This document shows positions 7,951 through 14,884 of a stretch of 64,000 nucleotides of DNA, piece after piece (within the stretch, counting starts at the first letter, position 1; the number at the start of each line of letters is the position of its first letter). The DNA is taken from NCBI RefSeq assembly GCF_002261215.1, contig NZ_NEVS01000004.1, forward strand, positions 1,488,001 to 1,552,000, written 5' to 3'. The notes beneath the pieces were generated by a model. That model did not search any database. It had not been told where the DNA came from and saw only the letters and a program-made list of their open reading frames with translations. The DNA comes from Bordetella genomosp. 11. Lineage in GTDB: Bacteria > Pseudomonadota > Gammaproteobacteria > Burkholderiales > Burkholderiaceae_B. The translations under genes and the position numbers were made by a program.

Positions 7951-8874
7951 ATGGAAGCCCTGAACCTGATGGAATCGTTCATCCGCAGCGCGCAGCTGGG
8001 CAGCTTTTCCGCCGCCGCGCGCAGTTTGGGATTGACGCCCGCCGCCGTCAGCAAGAATGTCGCGCGGCTGGAGGCGAACCTGGGCCTGCGGCTGTTCCAT
8101 CGCAGCACGCGCACGCTGGCGCTGACCGAGGGCGGCGAACGTTTTCTTGCCGACGCGGCAGGGCCGTTCGCCGGCCTGCAGGATGCGATTGCCCAGGCCG
8201 CCCAGCAGGACGGCGAACCGTCGGGCGTGCTGCGCCTGAGCGTGGCACTGTCCTTTGGCCGCGAATACCTGTTGCCGATGCTGGGCGACTTCCTGGCGCG
8301 CTATCCGGCCATCGTTCCGGACTGGCACTTCGACAACCGTCCGGTGGACCTGGTGCGCGAAGGCTACGACGCGGCCATCGGCGGCGGCATCGAGCTGACG
8401 CAGGGCGTCGTGGCCCGCCAGTTGGCCATCGCCCATGTGATCGCGGTGGCCTCGCCCTCGTATATGACGCGGCGCCGCATGCCCAGGCATCCCCAAGACC
8501 TGGCGGATCTGGATGGCATCGCGCGCAGGTCCGCGTCCACCGGCCGGCTGCGCACCTGGACGCTGCGCAATGCCAACGGCCAGGAAGCCGCGGCCGAATG
8601 CCGTACCCGCGTCATCCTGGACGATCCGGAAGCCATGGCCGCCGCGGCGAAACTGGGCTATGGCGTCGCGCTGCTGCCTACACCCCACGCCGCGCCAGGC
8701 CTGGCCAATGGCGAACTTGTCCGCGTCCTGCCGGGCTGGTCAGCCGTATGGGGGCCGATTTCCATCTATTACCCGAACAAGAAGCTGCTGGCGCCCAAGA
8801 CGCGCATCTTCATCGACTTCGTCATCGCGCGGTTTCGCGAAAAGCGCCTGGCGGCGCTTTTCGATCCCCGCTGA
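7951..8874 (+). CDS. LysR family transcriptional regulator
   Basis: 307-aa regulator. The N-terminal winged helix (about 1-60) reads MEALNLMESFIRSAQLGSFS..ARSLGLTPAAVSKNVARLE, typical of the CrgA/AaeR-like LysR subgroup. The remainder is a periplasmic-binding-protein-like effector domain (about 90-300). It is divergent from the SDR gene at 7052-7837, its probable target. No clear Shine-Dalgarno is seen. The effector is unknown. It ends 27 bp from the stop of the convergent Bug gene. Confidence 0.9.
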   Translation: MEALNLMESFIRSAQLGSFSAAARSLGLTPAAVSKNVARLEANLGLRLFHRSTRTLALTEGGERFLADAAGPFAGLQDAIAQAAQQDGEPSGVLRLSVALSFGREYLLPMLGDFLARYPAIVPDWHFDNRPVDLVREGYDAAIGGGIELTQGVVARQLAIAHVIAVASPSYMTRRRMPRHPQDLADLDGIARRSASTGRLRTWTLRNANGQEAAAECRTRVILDDPEAMAAAAKLGYGVALLPTPHAAPGLANGELVRVLPGWSAVWGPISIYYPNKKLLAPKTRIFIDFVIARFREKRLAALFDPR

Positions 8875-8901
8875 CCCAGGCTGGAACCGGCCGGCGCGGC
8901 G

Positions 8902-9918
8902 TCAGTCCACCTGGGCGCCGGACTGCTTGACCAGGCCGGACCATTTCGCCACTTCGGCACGGGCGAAGGCATCCAGGCCGGACGTGGATACCGTGCTCTT
9001 CTCCACCCCCTGGCCCTGCAGCTTGGCGGCGATCGCCGGATCGGTAAGGGCGCCATTGGCCGCTGCCTGCAGCTTCTGCAGCACGGCGGGCGACGTGGCG
9101 GCCGGCGCGTACAGCATGAACCACGCCACCAGGTCGAAATCGCTGCCCGTCTGCTCGGCGATGGTCGGCACGTCGGGGGCCGAGGCGCTGCGCTGGTTGC
9201 CGGACGTTCCCAGGGCGCGCAGCTTGCCGGATTTGATGTGAGGCAACACGGCGATCGGGTGGTAGAACATGAATTGCACCTGGCCGGACATCACGTCGGT
9301 CAGGGCCTGGCTGCCTTCCTTGTACGGCACGTGCACCATCGTGCCTCCCAGGCGCGATTTCAATAGCTCGCCAGCCAGGTGGCCCGAGGTGCCGGTGCCG
9401 GCGGACGCGAAACTGATACCGGGCGGTTTGGCCGCCGCCGCGGCCAGGTCCTTCAAGCTGCGGTAGGGTGACGACGCGCTGACCACCAGCAAGGTCGGCG
9501 TGGAGCCGATCATCGCGATGGGCGCGAAATCGCGGATCGGATCGTAGCCCAGGCGCTGGAACAGCGCCTTGTTGATGGCGTGGGTGCCGACCGTGCCCAT
9601 GACCAGCGTATAGCCGTCGGCGGGGGCGCGTGCGACATACTCCGTTCCGATCGAGCCGCCCGCGCCCGAGCGGTTTTCGATGATGACCGGCTGGCCGAGC
9701 GACTTGGCCATGGCATCGCCGACGATGCGGGCCACCGTATCGGTCGTGGTGCCGGCGCCGAAGGGCACGATCATCTTGATGGGATGATCGGGATAATCGG
9801 CGGCGCGCGCCGGCGGCGGCGCCAGGGTAAGTATCCCGGCCGCCACGGCCAGCGCGGCAAGGCCACGCCTGGCCAGGTTGGGCGCGCCGTGCGCCGATGC
9901 GTGATGGCTTCGCTTCAT
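8902..9918 (-). CDS. Bug-family periplasmic substrate-binding receptor
   Basis: 338-aa TctC-like receptor. It has a long N-terminal signal (hydrophobic core LAALAVAAGILTLAPPPARA), then HPIKMIVPFGAGTTTDTVAR, the ENRSGAGGS loop and PADGYTLVMG. The ATG is preceded by GGAGACAAG at good spacing. It lies about 60 bp downstream of the citryl-CoA lyase-like gene and is probably the third gene of the CaiB operon, supplying the acid that is then activated by CoA transfer (inference). No TctAB is nearby. Confidence 0.92.
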   Translation of the reverse strand: MKRSHHASAHGAPNLARRGLAALAVAAGILTLAPPPARAADYPDHPIKMIVPFGAGTTTDTVARIVGDAMAKSLGQPVIIENRSGAGGSIGTEYVARAPADGYTLVMGTVGTHAINKALFQRLGYDPIRDFAPIAMIGSTPTLLVVSASSPYRSLKDLAAAAAKPPGISFASAGTGTSGHLAGELLKSRLGGTMVHVPYKEGSQALTDVMSGQVQFMFYHPIAVLPHIKSGKLRALGTSGNQRSASAPDVPTIAEQTGSDFDLVAWFMLYAPAATSPAVLQKLQAAANGALTDPAIAAKLQGQGVEKSTVSTSGLDAFARAEVAKWSGLVKQSGAQVD

Positions 9919-9978
9919 GTGCTTGTCTCCGTTCTTATGAATAGGTGCCCCGGATCCCTGGGGCGCATGGCGCGCGTG

Positions 9979-10791
9979 TCAGGCCGCGGATACGCCATAT
10001 CCGGCCGGCACGGCGCCGTCGTACCGCAGTTCCCGCGTGGCCTGGTACGACAACGCGAAGCCCGAGGGCTGGTGGAATTCCTCGTAGAGATGCGCGATCA
10101 GGCCCGCCGTGCGGGCCAGCAGCGGCACGCCGCGCAGCGCCTGCACGGGGAAGCCGGCACCCAGCAGTACCGCTGGAATCGCCGCCGATACATTGAGCTT
10201 GAGTGCCTTGCCCAGGACGGCGGGTATCTGCTTTTCGACCGCTTCGGCGATATCCACATAGGCCAGGCTGGCGCCGCATTCGCGCGCGACCTCGAACAAT
10301 CGCGCGACGCGCGGGTCGCGGTCCTTGTGCAGGGGATGGCCGTAGCCCGGGATCGGCGTGCCTTGCGCCGCGTATCGCTTGAGCACCGCCAGCGCGGCCG
10401 CATCGATGTCGTCCGCGTGCGCCGGCGCCGTATCGCGGATTTCCACGAACAGTTTTCCCGCCGTTTCGGCGGCGCCCAGGATGACCGACCCGCAGCCCAG
10501 CAGGCCGGCGGCGACCGCGCCCTGCATGGCGTCGGGCGCGGCGGCGTAGGTCATGCGCGCGGCCTGCACGCTGGGCACGAAGCCGTGTTCGGCGATGGCC
10601 ACCAGCGTCGCGTCCAGCACGGCGGAGGCGGCGGCGTCGGGCCGCCGTCCGGTCAACAGCAAATGGAAGTAATCCGTGAACGAGATCCGGCCGATCAGGT
10701 CCTTGCACAAGTCCTCGCCGCGCACCACGATGGTGTGCTCGTCGGAGGTGCAGATCGCGGTATGGGGAATGGTCGCCTTGCCGATTTTCAT
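9979..10791 (-). CDS. Citryl-CoA lyase / citrate synthase-fold protein
   Basis: 270-aa protein with the C-terminal citrate synthase fold only, the size of bacterial proteins annotated as citryl-CoA lyase rather than the 430-aa citrate synthase. The active-site histidine motif GYGHPLHKDRDPR sits at residues 149-161 (His152). A second conserved block RTAGLIAHLYEE (227-238) follows the substrate-binding Arg. Such proteins cleave or form a C-C bond between an acyl-CoA and an oxo-acid. Its start overlaps the CaiB stop by ATGA. Together they suggest activation of a branched dicarboxylic or tricarboxylic acid to its CoA ester, then lyase cleavage (inference). The exact substrate is unknown. Confidence 0.8.
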   Translation of the reverse strand: MKIGKATIPHTAICTSDEHTIVVRGEDLCKDLIGRISFTDYFHLLLTGRRPDAAASAVLDATLVAIAEHGFVPSVQAARMTYAAAPDAMQGAVAAGLLGCGSVILGAAETAGKLFVEIRDTAPAHADDIDAAALAVLKRYAAQGTPIPGYGHPLHKDRDPRVARLFEVARECGASLAYVDIAEAVEKQIPAVLGKALKLNVSAAIPAVLLGAGFPVQALRGVPLLARTAGLIAHLYEEFHQPSGFALSYQATRELRYDGAVPAGYGVSAA

Positions 10792-11954
10792 GATGGATCC
10801 TTGCAGGAGGTCGTCGCGCCGGCCTGGGCCAGCTCGGCGCGGATTTGCGCGTTGTGTTCACCCAGCAGCGGCGGCGGCGAGACCTCGGTGGGAAGCTCTC
10901 CATCGAAACTGACGGGCGAACGCACCGTGCGCCAGGGTCCCAGCGACGGATGCATCGCTTCGACTTCCAATTGCAGATGGCGGGCCTGCGGGTCGCGCAG
11001 GGCTTCGGCGGTGTCGTACACCGGCGCGTGCGGAACATCGCGTTCGGCCAGCCGTTGGCACCATTCGTCGCGCGTGCGCCCGGCGAAAACGGCGCCGAGG
11101 ATATCGATCAGCGCCTCCTGGTTCGCGATGCGGCCCTCGCGCGTGGCGAAGCGCGGATCGGCGAGGATGTCGGGCCGTTCCATCGCATCGGCCAGGCCAC
11201 GCCAGAATTTTTCCGGCGAGGACATGTGCAGGGCGATCCTGCCGCCATCGGCGCAGGCCAGTACGTAGGACTGCGATACGCGCGGCCGGCTATAGGGGTC
11301 CATGATTTCGCCTTCCGAGAGGAAGTGCGTGAAGGCGTCCAGGTTGAAGTGGCACATGGCTTCCAGCATGGAGACCTCCACGACGCGTCCCACGCCGGTG
11401 CGGGCGCGTTCGACCAAAGCGCCCAGCACGCCATAGGCCGCGTAGAAGCCCGTCAGCGCGTCCGCGATGGCCGGTCCCACGACGCGGGGATGGGCGGGAT
11501 CGACCAGCAGGTTAAGGAAGCCGCTGGCGGCCTGAGCCACCGTGTCGTACGCGGGCCGGCCCGCGGCCGGCCCGGTCTGGCCGAAGCCACTGATCGCGCA
11601 GTACACCAACCGGGGATTCAGCGCGCGCAGGCGCTCCTGGCCGGCGTTCATGCGCTCGGCCGCGCCCGGGCGGAAGTTCTGGATGTAGACGTCGGCGCCG
11701 CGGATCAGGTCGTCGAAGACGGCGGCGTCGCCGGGATCCTTGATATTGAGTTCGATGCTGCGCTTGTTGCGGTTGTAGGTCTGGTAGTGAGGGCTGTACA
11801 GGCCGCCCTTGAAGGCGCGGAAAGGGTCGCCCGTGCCGGGTTGTTCGACCTTGATGACGTTCGCGCCCAGGTCGCCCAGCAGCATCCCGGCCGCCGGGCC
11901 GGTAATGAAGGTTCCCTGTTCGATGACGGTGATGCCGTCCAACACCTTGGACAT
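10788..11954 (-). CDS. CaiB/BaiF family CoA-transferase
   Basis: 388-aa class III CoA-transferase, which moves CoA between carboxylic acids via an aspartyl anhydride. N-terminal GPAAGMLLGDLGANVIKVE is the CoA-binding Rossmann-like region, NRNKRSIELN follows, and Asp137 in PAYDTVAQA is at the catalytic position. The start is supported by AGGAAACGC. It is the first gene of an operon with the citryl-CoA lyase-like gene (4-base overlap) and a Bug receptor, divergent from a LysR gene. The substrate is probably the acid imported through the Bug receptor. Confidence 0.9.
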   Translation of the reverse strand: MSKVLDGITVIEQGTFITGPAAGMLLGDLGANVIKVEQPGTGDPFRAFKGGLYSPHYQTYNRNKRSIELNIKDPGDAAVFDDLIRGADVYIQNFRPGAAERMNAGQERLRALNPRLVYCAISGFGQTGPAAGRPAYDTVAQAASGFLNLLVDPAHPRVVGPAIADALTGFYAAYGVLGALVERARTGVGRVVEVSMLEAMCHFNLDAFTHFLSEGEIMDPYSRPRVSQSYVLACADGGRIALHMSSPEKFWRGLADAMERPDILADPRFATREGRIANQEALIDILGAVFAGRTRDEWCQRLAERDVPHAPVYDTAEALRDPQARHLQLEVEAMHPSLGPWRTVRSPVSFDGELPTEVSPPPLLGEHNAQIRAELAQAGATTSCKDPS

Positions 11955-12015
11955 AAGCGTTTCCTTGTCGCTGTGCTTGACCGGAGAGCAGACTACCGGG
12001 CGCTTCTTGAAGATG

Positions 12016-12055
12016 GAAATGATTAATTTCGCGATTTATCATTGATGCCATCGAT
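12016..12055. promoter_or_regulatory. 40-bp operator-like element, copy 1 (LysR-adjacent)
   Basis: In the divergent gap between caiB-like and LysR genes. It contains GAAAT-N5-ATTTC (12016-12030), a T-N11-A type dyad typical of LysR sites, and a second imperfect dyad around ATTGATGCCATCGAT. The 40 bases match 53364-53403 at 34 positions, so the pattern is unlikely to be chance. The second half lies 17 bases before the LysR start codon, consistent with autoregulation. Confidence 0.65.
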
Positions 12056-12072
12056 AAGAAACGGAGACAACG

Positions 12073-12981
12073 ATGGAACTTCGGCACCTGCGGTACTTCA
12101 TCGCGCTGGCGGGATCATTGAACTTCACCCGCGCGGCCGAACGGGTACACGTGACCCAATCGACCTTGTCGCACCAGGTCCGCCAACTGGAAGACGAAGT
12201 GGGACAGCCGCTGTTCGAACGGATCGGCAAGCGCGTGGTGATGACGCCGGCCGGCGAGTCCTTCCTGGCCTATGCGTCGCGGGCCCTGAAAGAGGTCGAC
12301 ATGGGACTGGGCGAGCTCAAGCGCGATAGCGCTTCGATGATCGGCGAGGTGCGTGTCGGTACCACCCATACCTTCAACCTGGAATTCATACCGGATTGCG
12401 TAGCGCGCTTCCTGCAGGACAGCCCCGCGGTCAGGGTAATCATCGAAGAGCTGCCCGCCGATGCCATCGCCTTGCAACTGGACGCCGGCAAACTGGATTT
12501 CGGCGTGGCATATCGACCGGAATCGCCCAGCGCCTTGCAGTTCGAACCCTGGTTCAACGAGGAACTGGTGCTGGTGGTGGGACAGCACCATCCCCTGGCG
12601 GCGCGCCGGCGACTGCGCGTGATAGAGCTGCACAGGGAACCGCTGGTCCTGTTGCCGGCCAGTTTCTCGACGCGCCGGTTGTTGGACGAATGCTTCGCGG
12701 CGGCCGGCGCCGAACCGGCCATCATCGCGGAAATGAATTCTGTCGCCGCCATGCTGGGCCTGGCCGCGCGCATGCAGGTAGGGACCATCGCCGTGGCGGG
12801 CGCCACGGCCCTGCATCGGGCACTGCGCACCATTCCGCTGGAGAATCCCACGCCCATGCGCACGCCCGGATTGCTGTTCAACAACGGGCGGCCGCAATCG
12901 CCGGCCAGCCGCGCATTCGCCGCATTGCTGCGGCGCAGGGCGATGGCGCGGGGCGGGCGGACCGCGCGCCGCGCGGCGTGA
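12073..12981 (+). CDS. LysR family transcriptional regulator
   Basis: 302-aa regulator. The winged-helix domain starts MELRHLRYFIALAGSLNFTR, followed by ERVHVTQSTLSHQVRQLE (the CynR/CysB-like subgroup style). The effector-binding domain spans about 92-295. A Shine-Dalgarno (ACGGAGACAACG) precedes the ATG. It is divergent from the CaiB/lyase/Bug operon and beside the 40-bp operator-like element, so that operon is its likely target. The same element upstream of the MFS/dioxygenase operon at 53 kb suggests a second, distant target. Confidence 0.9.
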   Translation: MELRHLRYFIALAGSLNFTRAAERVHVTQSTLSHQVRQLEDEVGQPLFERIGKRVVMTPAGESFLAYASRALKEVDMGLGELKRDSASMIGEVRVGTTHTFNLEFIPDCVARFLQDSPAVRVIIEELPADAIALQLDAGKLDFGVAYRPESPSALQFEPWFNEELVLVVGQHHPLAARRRLRVIELHREPLVLLPASFSTRRLLDECFAAAGAEPAIIAEMNSVAAMLGLAARMQVGTIAVAGATALHRALRTIPLENPTPMRTPGLLFNNGRPQSPASRAFAALLRRRAMARGGRTARRAA

Positions 12982-12993
12982 CGGCAATACGCG

Positions 12994-14103
12994 CTACAGG
13001 TGCAGCCCCAGCAGGCGCTGCGCGTTGCCGCCCAGGATGGCGACGCGCTGCGCGTCGTTCAGCGACTGGGTGGCGAACACCTGATCCACGGGATGTTCCT
13101 CCCAGGGTATCGGATGGTCGGTGCCCAGCACGACCTGGCTGGCGCCGACCTGGGCTACCAGGTGGCGCAGCGCCTCCGGCGTAAATACCAGGTTATCGAA
13201 GTACAACTGGCGCAGGTATTCCGTCGGCTTTTTCTTCAGGACGATATCCGGATTGCAGTTCTGCGGCGATACGAAACAGGAGTGGTCCATGCGCGGGGCG
13301 TACGACCCGAGATAGCCGCCGCCATGCGCGGCCAGGATTTTCAGGCGCGGGAACTTGTCCAGCACGCCTTCGAAGATAAGGTGCTGCAGCGCGATGGTGG
13401 TATCCAGCGGATTGCCGATCACATTCGACAGCCAGCCGTTGCCCTTCAGGCGCTTGGCCAGCTCTGGCGTGCTTTGCGGATGTATGAACAGGACGGCGCC
13501 CAGCGCTTCGGCCTTGGCCCACACCGGATGAAACTTCGGGTCGGCGAACTCGTCGCCGTTCACGCTGCCGCCGATGGCCGCGCCGCGCAGCCCTTGCGTC
13601 CCGATCGCGGTCTCCAGCTCCTGCACGGCCAGGTCGGGGTATTGCAGCGACAGCGAGCCGAACGCCGCGAATCGCTTGGGGTAGGCGGCGCATAGCTCGG
13701 CCAGGCGCGTGTTATGGATCTTGACGATGGCGGCCGAGGTGTCGCGGTCCTTGCGATACCAGAAGGGATTGATGGACAGCACTTCCATATCGATGCCCAT
13801 CGCGTCCATTGCCGCCAGGCGCTTCCGCACGGCGTCCTTGTGGCTGGCCGCGATGAAGTGTTCCGGCACGCCCTTGACCGGCGGGAGTACCTGCCTGGCC
13901 TCGGCGCCCATCAGGTCGATGGCTTCCTGGAAATAGCAATGCGAGTGGGTGTCGACGGTACGGACGCGTTTGCCGGCGACCGTGATGGGCAGGTGCCGCG
14001 CGGGCTGGGCACCTTGCGCGCGCGCGGCGTCGAGCAGGCCGCAGGAACAGAAGCCGAGGCCCAGGCCGCTTGCCGTTTTCAGGAAAGCTCTACGGGTTTT
14101 CAT
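12994..14103 (-). CDS. Exported amidohydrolase (ACMSD-type metal-dependent TIM barrel)
   Basis: 369-aa protein of the amidohydrolase-2 family, relatives of ACMS decarboxylase and o-pyrocatechuate decarboxylases. The N-terminus MKTRRAFLKTASGLGLGF is a twin-arginine-like signal. The metal site opens with VDTHSHC, and further ligands are expected at IHPQST, AAHGGGY and GTDHPIPW. I place the start at the ATG preceded by GGAGACAAC; an upstream in-frame ATG at 14157 would add 18 residues before the Tat motif. It probably hydrolyses or decarboxylates a small aromatic or lactone outside the cytoplasm. It may not be co-transcribed with neighbours: a hairpin lies just upstream and a LysR gene converges. 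Confidence 0.83.
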   Translation of the reverse strand: MKTRRAFLKTASGLGLGFCSCGLLDAARAQGAQPARHLPITVAGKRVRTVDTHSHCYFQEAIDLMGAEARQVLPPVKGVPEHFIAASHKDAVRKRLAAMDAMGIDMEVLSINPFWYRKDRDTSAAIVKIHNTRLAELCAAYPKRFAAFGSLSLQYPDLAVQELETAIGTQGLRGAAIGGSVNGDEFADPKFHPVWAKAEALGAVLFIHPQSTPELAKRLKGNGWLSNVIGNPLDTTIALQHLIFEGVLDKFPRLKILAAHGGGYLGSYAPRMDHSCFVSPQNCNPDIVLKKKPTEYLRQLYFDNLVFTPEALRHLVAQVGASQVVLGTDHPIPWEEHPVDQVFATQSLNDAQRVAILGGNAQRLLGLHL

Positions 14104-14159
14104 TGTTGTCTCCGATGTATTGTTTTGATCGATCGCTAACCAGGTCGGAGGATACAAAC

Positions 14160-14189
14160 AAAACGGCTCGCGCCAGGGCGAGCCGTTTT
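14160..14189. terminator. Strong hairpin with T-rich flanks on both strands
   Basis: A perfect 12-bp stem AAAACGGCTCGC / GCGAGCCGTTTT with a 6-nt loop. On the plus strand it ends in TTTT; read on the minus strand the trailing bases are TTTTGTTTGT. This looks like a Rho-independent terminator. Its place is odd: it sits between two divergent start codons, 56 bases upstream of the amidohydrolase ATG, where neither flanking gene needs a terminator. It could be a leader attenuator for the amidohydrolase or the end of a small transcript. Confidence 0.75.
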
Positions 14190-14361
14190 CTCATAAGACC
14201 ACATGCTGCGCGGGAAACAACACTCGTACGCGGGACAGGTCGTTGAAAGCCGGAAGAGGGTAGACGCGCGCACGCCGCGCCTGCGCGGGCATCGCGGTTG
14301 CTGCGCCTGCCTCTCGGGGCGGCACACGGCCGCCATTTCACGCGACCTCGCGGGAGACGCC

Positions 14362-14838
14362 ATGAAGAACCATCTCATCGATACCCTTGTCGCGGCGGCG
14401 CTGGGTGCCGCGGCCATGTATTACCTCGACCCCGACATGGGGCGCGGCCGTCGCAGCGTGCTGCGGGACCGGGCCGCCAGCCGTGCCCGGGACACCTCGC
14501 GCTTCGTGCGCCGCAAAGCGCGCTGGACCGGCGACCGGCTCCAGGGTGTGGCCGTCCGGCTCCGTCATGCCGCCTCCGCCAGCGTTCCGGCCAGCGACCG
14601 CAAGATCCACGAGCGGGTGCGTGCGGCCATCGGCCGCGTCGTCAGCACCCCGGGCGCGGTGGACGTCAATGTCGCCGGCGGCAACGTGCTGTTGACCGGC
14701 CACATCCTGGCCGCGGAACGGCAAAGGCTGGTCGACGCGGTGGCTTCGGTCGATGGCGTGGAGCGGGTCGCCGACCAGCTCTCGGAATACGGCTCGGCAG
14801 GCCACGTACCGGAGTTGCAGGGAGCGCGCGAAGCCTGA
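14362..14838 (+). CDS. BON-domain protein with N-terminal membrane segment
   Basis: 158-aa protein. Residues 1-22 (MKNHLIDTLVAAALGAAAMYYL) form a short hydrophobic anchor. A basic stretch follows (RGRRSVLRDRAASRARDTSRFVRRK), written here in part. The C-terminal BON domain (about 75-150) has DVNVAGGNVLLTGHI and VDGVERVADQLS. BON domains bind membranes or phospholipids and are common in osmotic-stress proteins (OsmY). I chose the ATG preceded by GGGAGAC; a longer in-frame reading from 14203 has no conserved residues. It faces the stress block with the P-type ATPase and universal stress protein. Confidence 0.78.
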   Translation: MKNHLIDTLVAAALGAAAMYYLDPDMGRGRRSVLRDRAASRARDTSRFVRRKARWTGDRLQGVAVRLRHAASASVPASDRKIHERVRAAIGRVVSTPGAVDVNVAGGNVLLTGHILAAERQRLVDAVASVDGVERVADQLSEYGSAGHVPELQGAREA

Positions 14839-14844
14839 TGGGCG

Positions 14845-14872
14845 GCCGGCCGCGCGTCATGCGGCGGCCGGC
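14845..14872. terminator. GC hairpin between convergent BON and P-ATPase genes
   Basis: GCCGGCCGC / GCGGCCGGC, a 9-bp stem with a 10-nt loop, placed in the 46-bp convergent gap. There is no T tract. It is probably a bidirectional barrier, judged on position and stem strength only. Confidence 0.4.
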
Positions 14873-14884
14873 TCGTCCGGGTGC

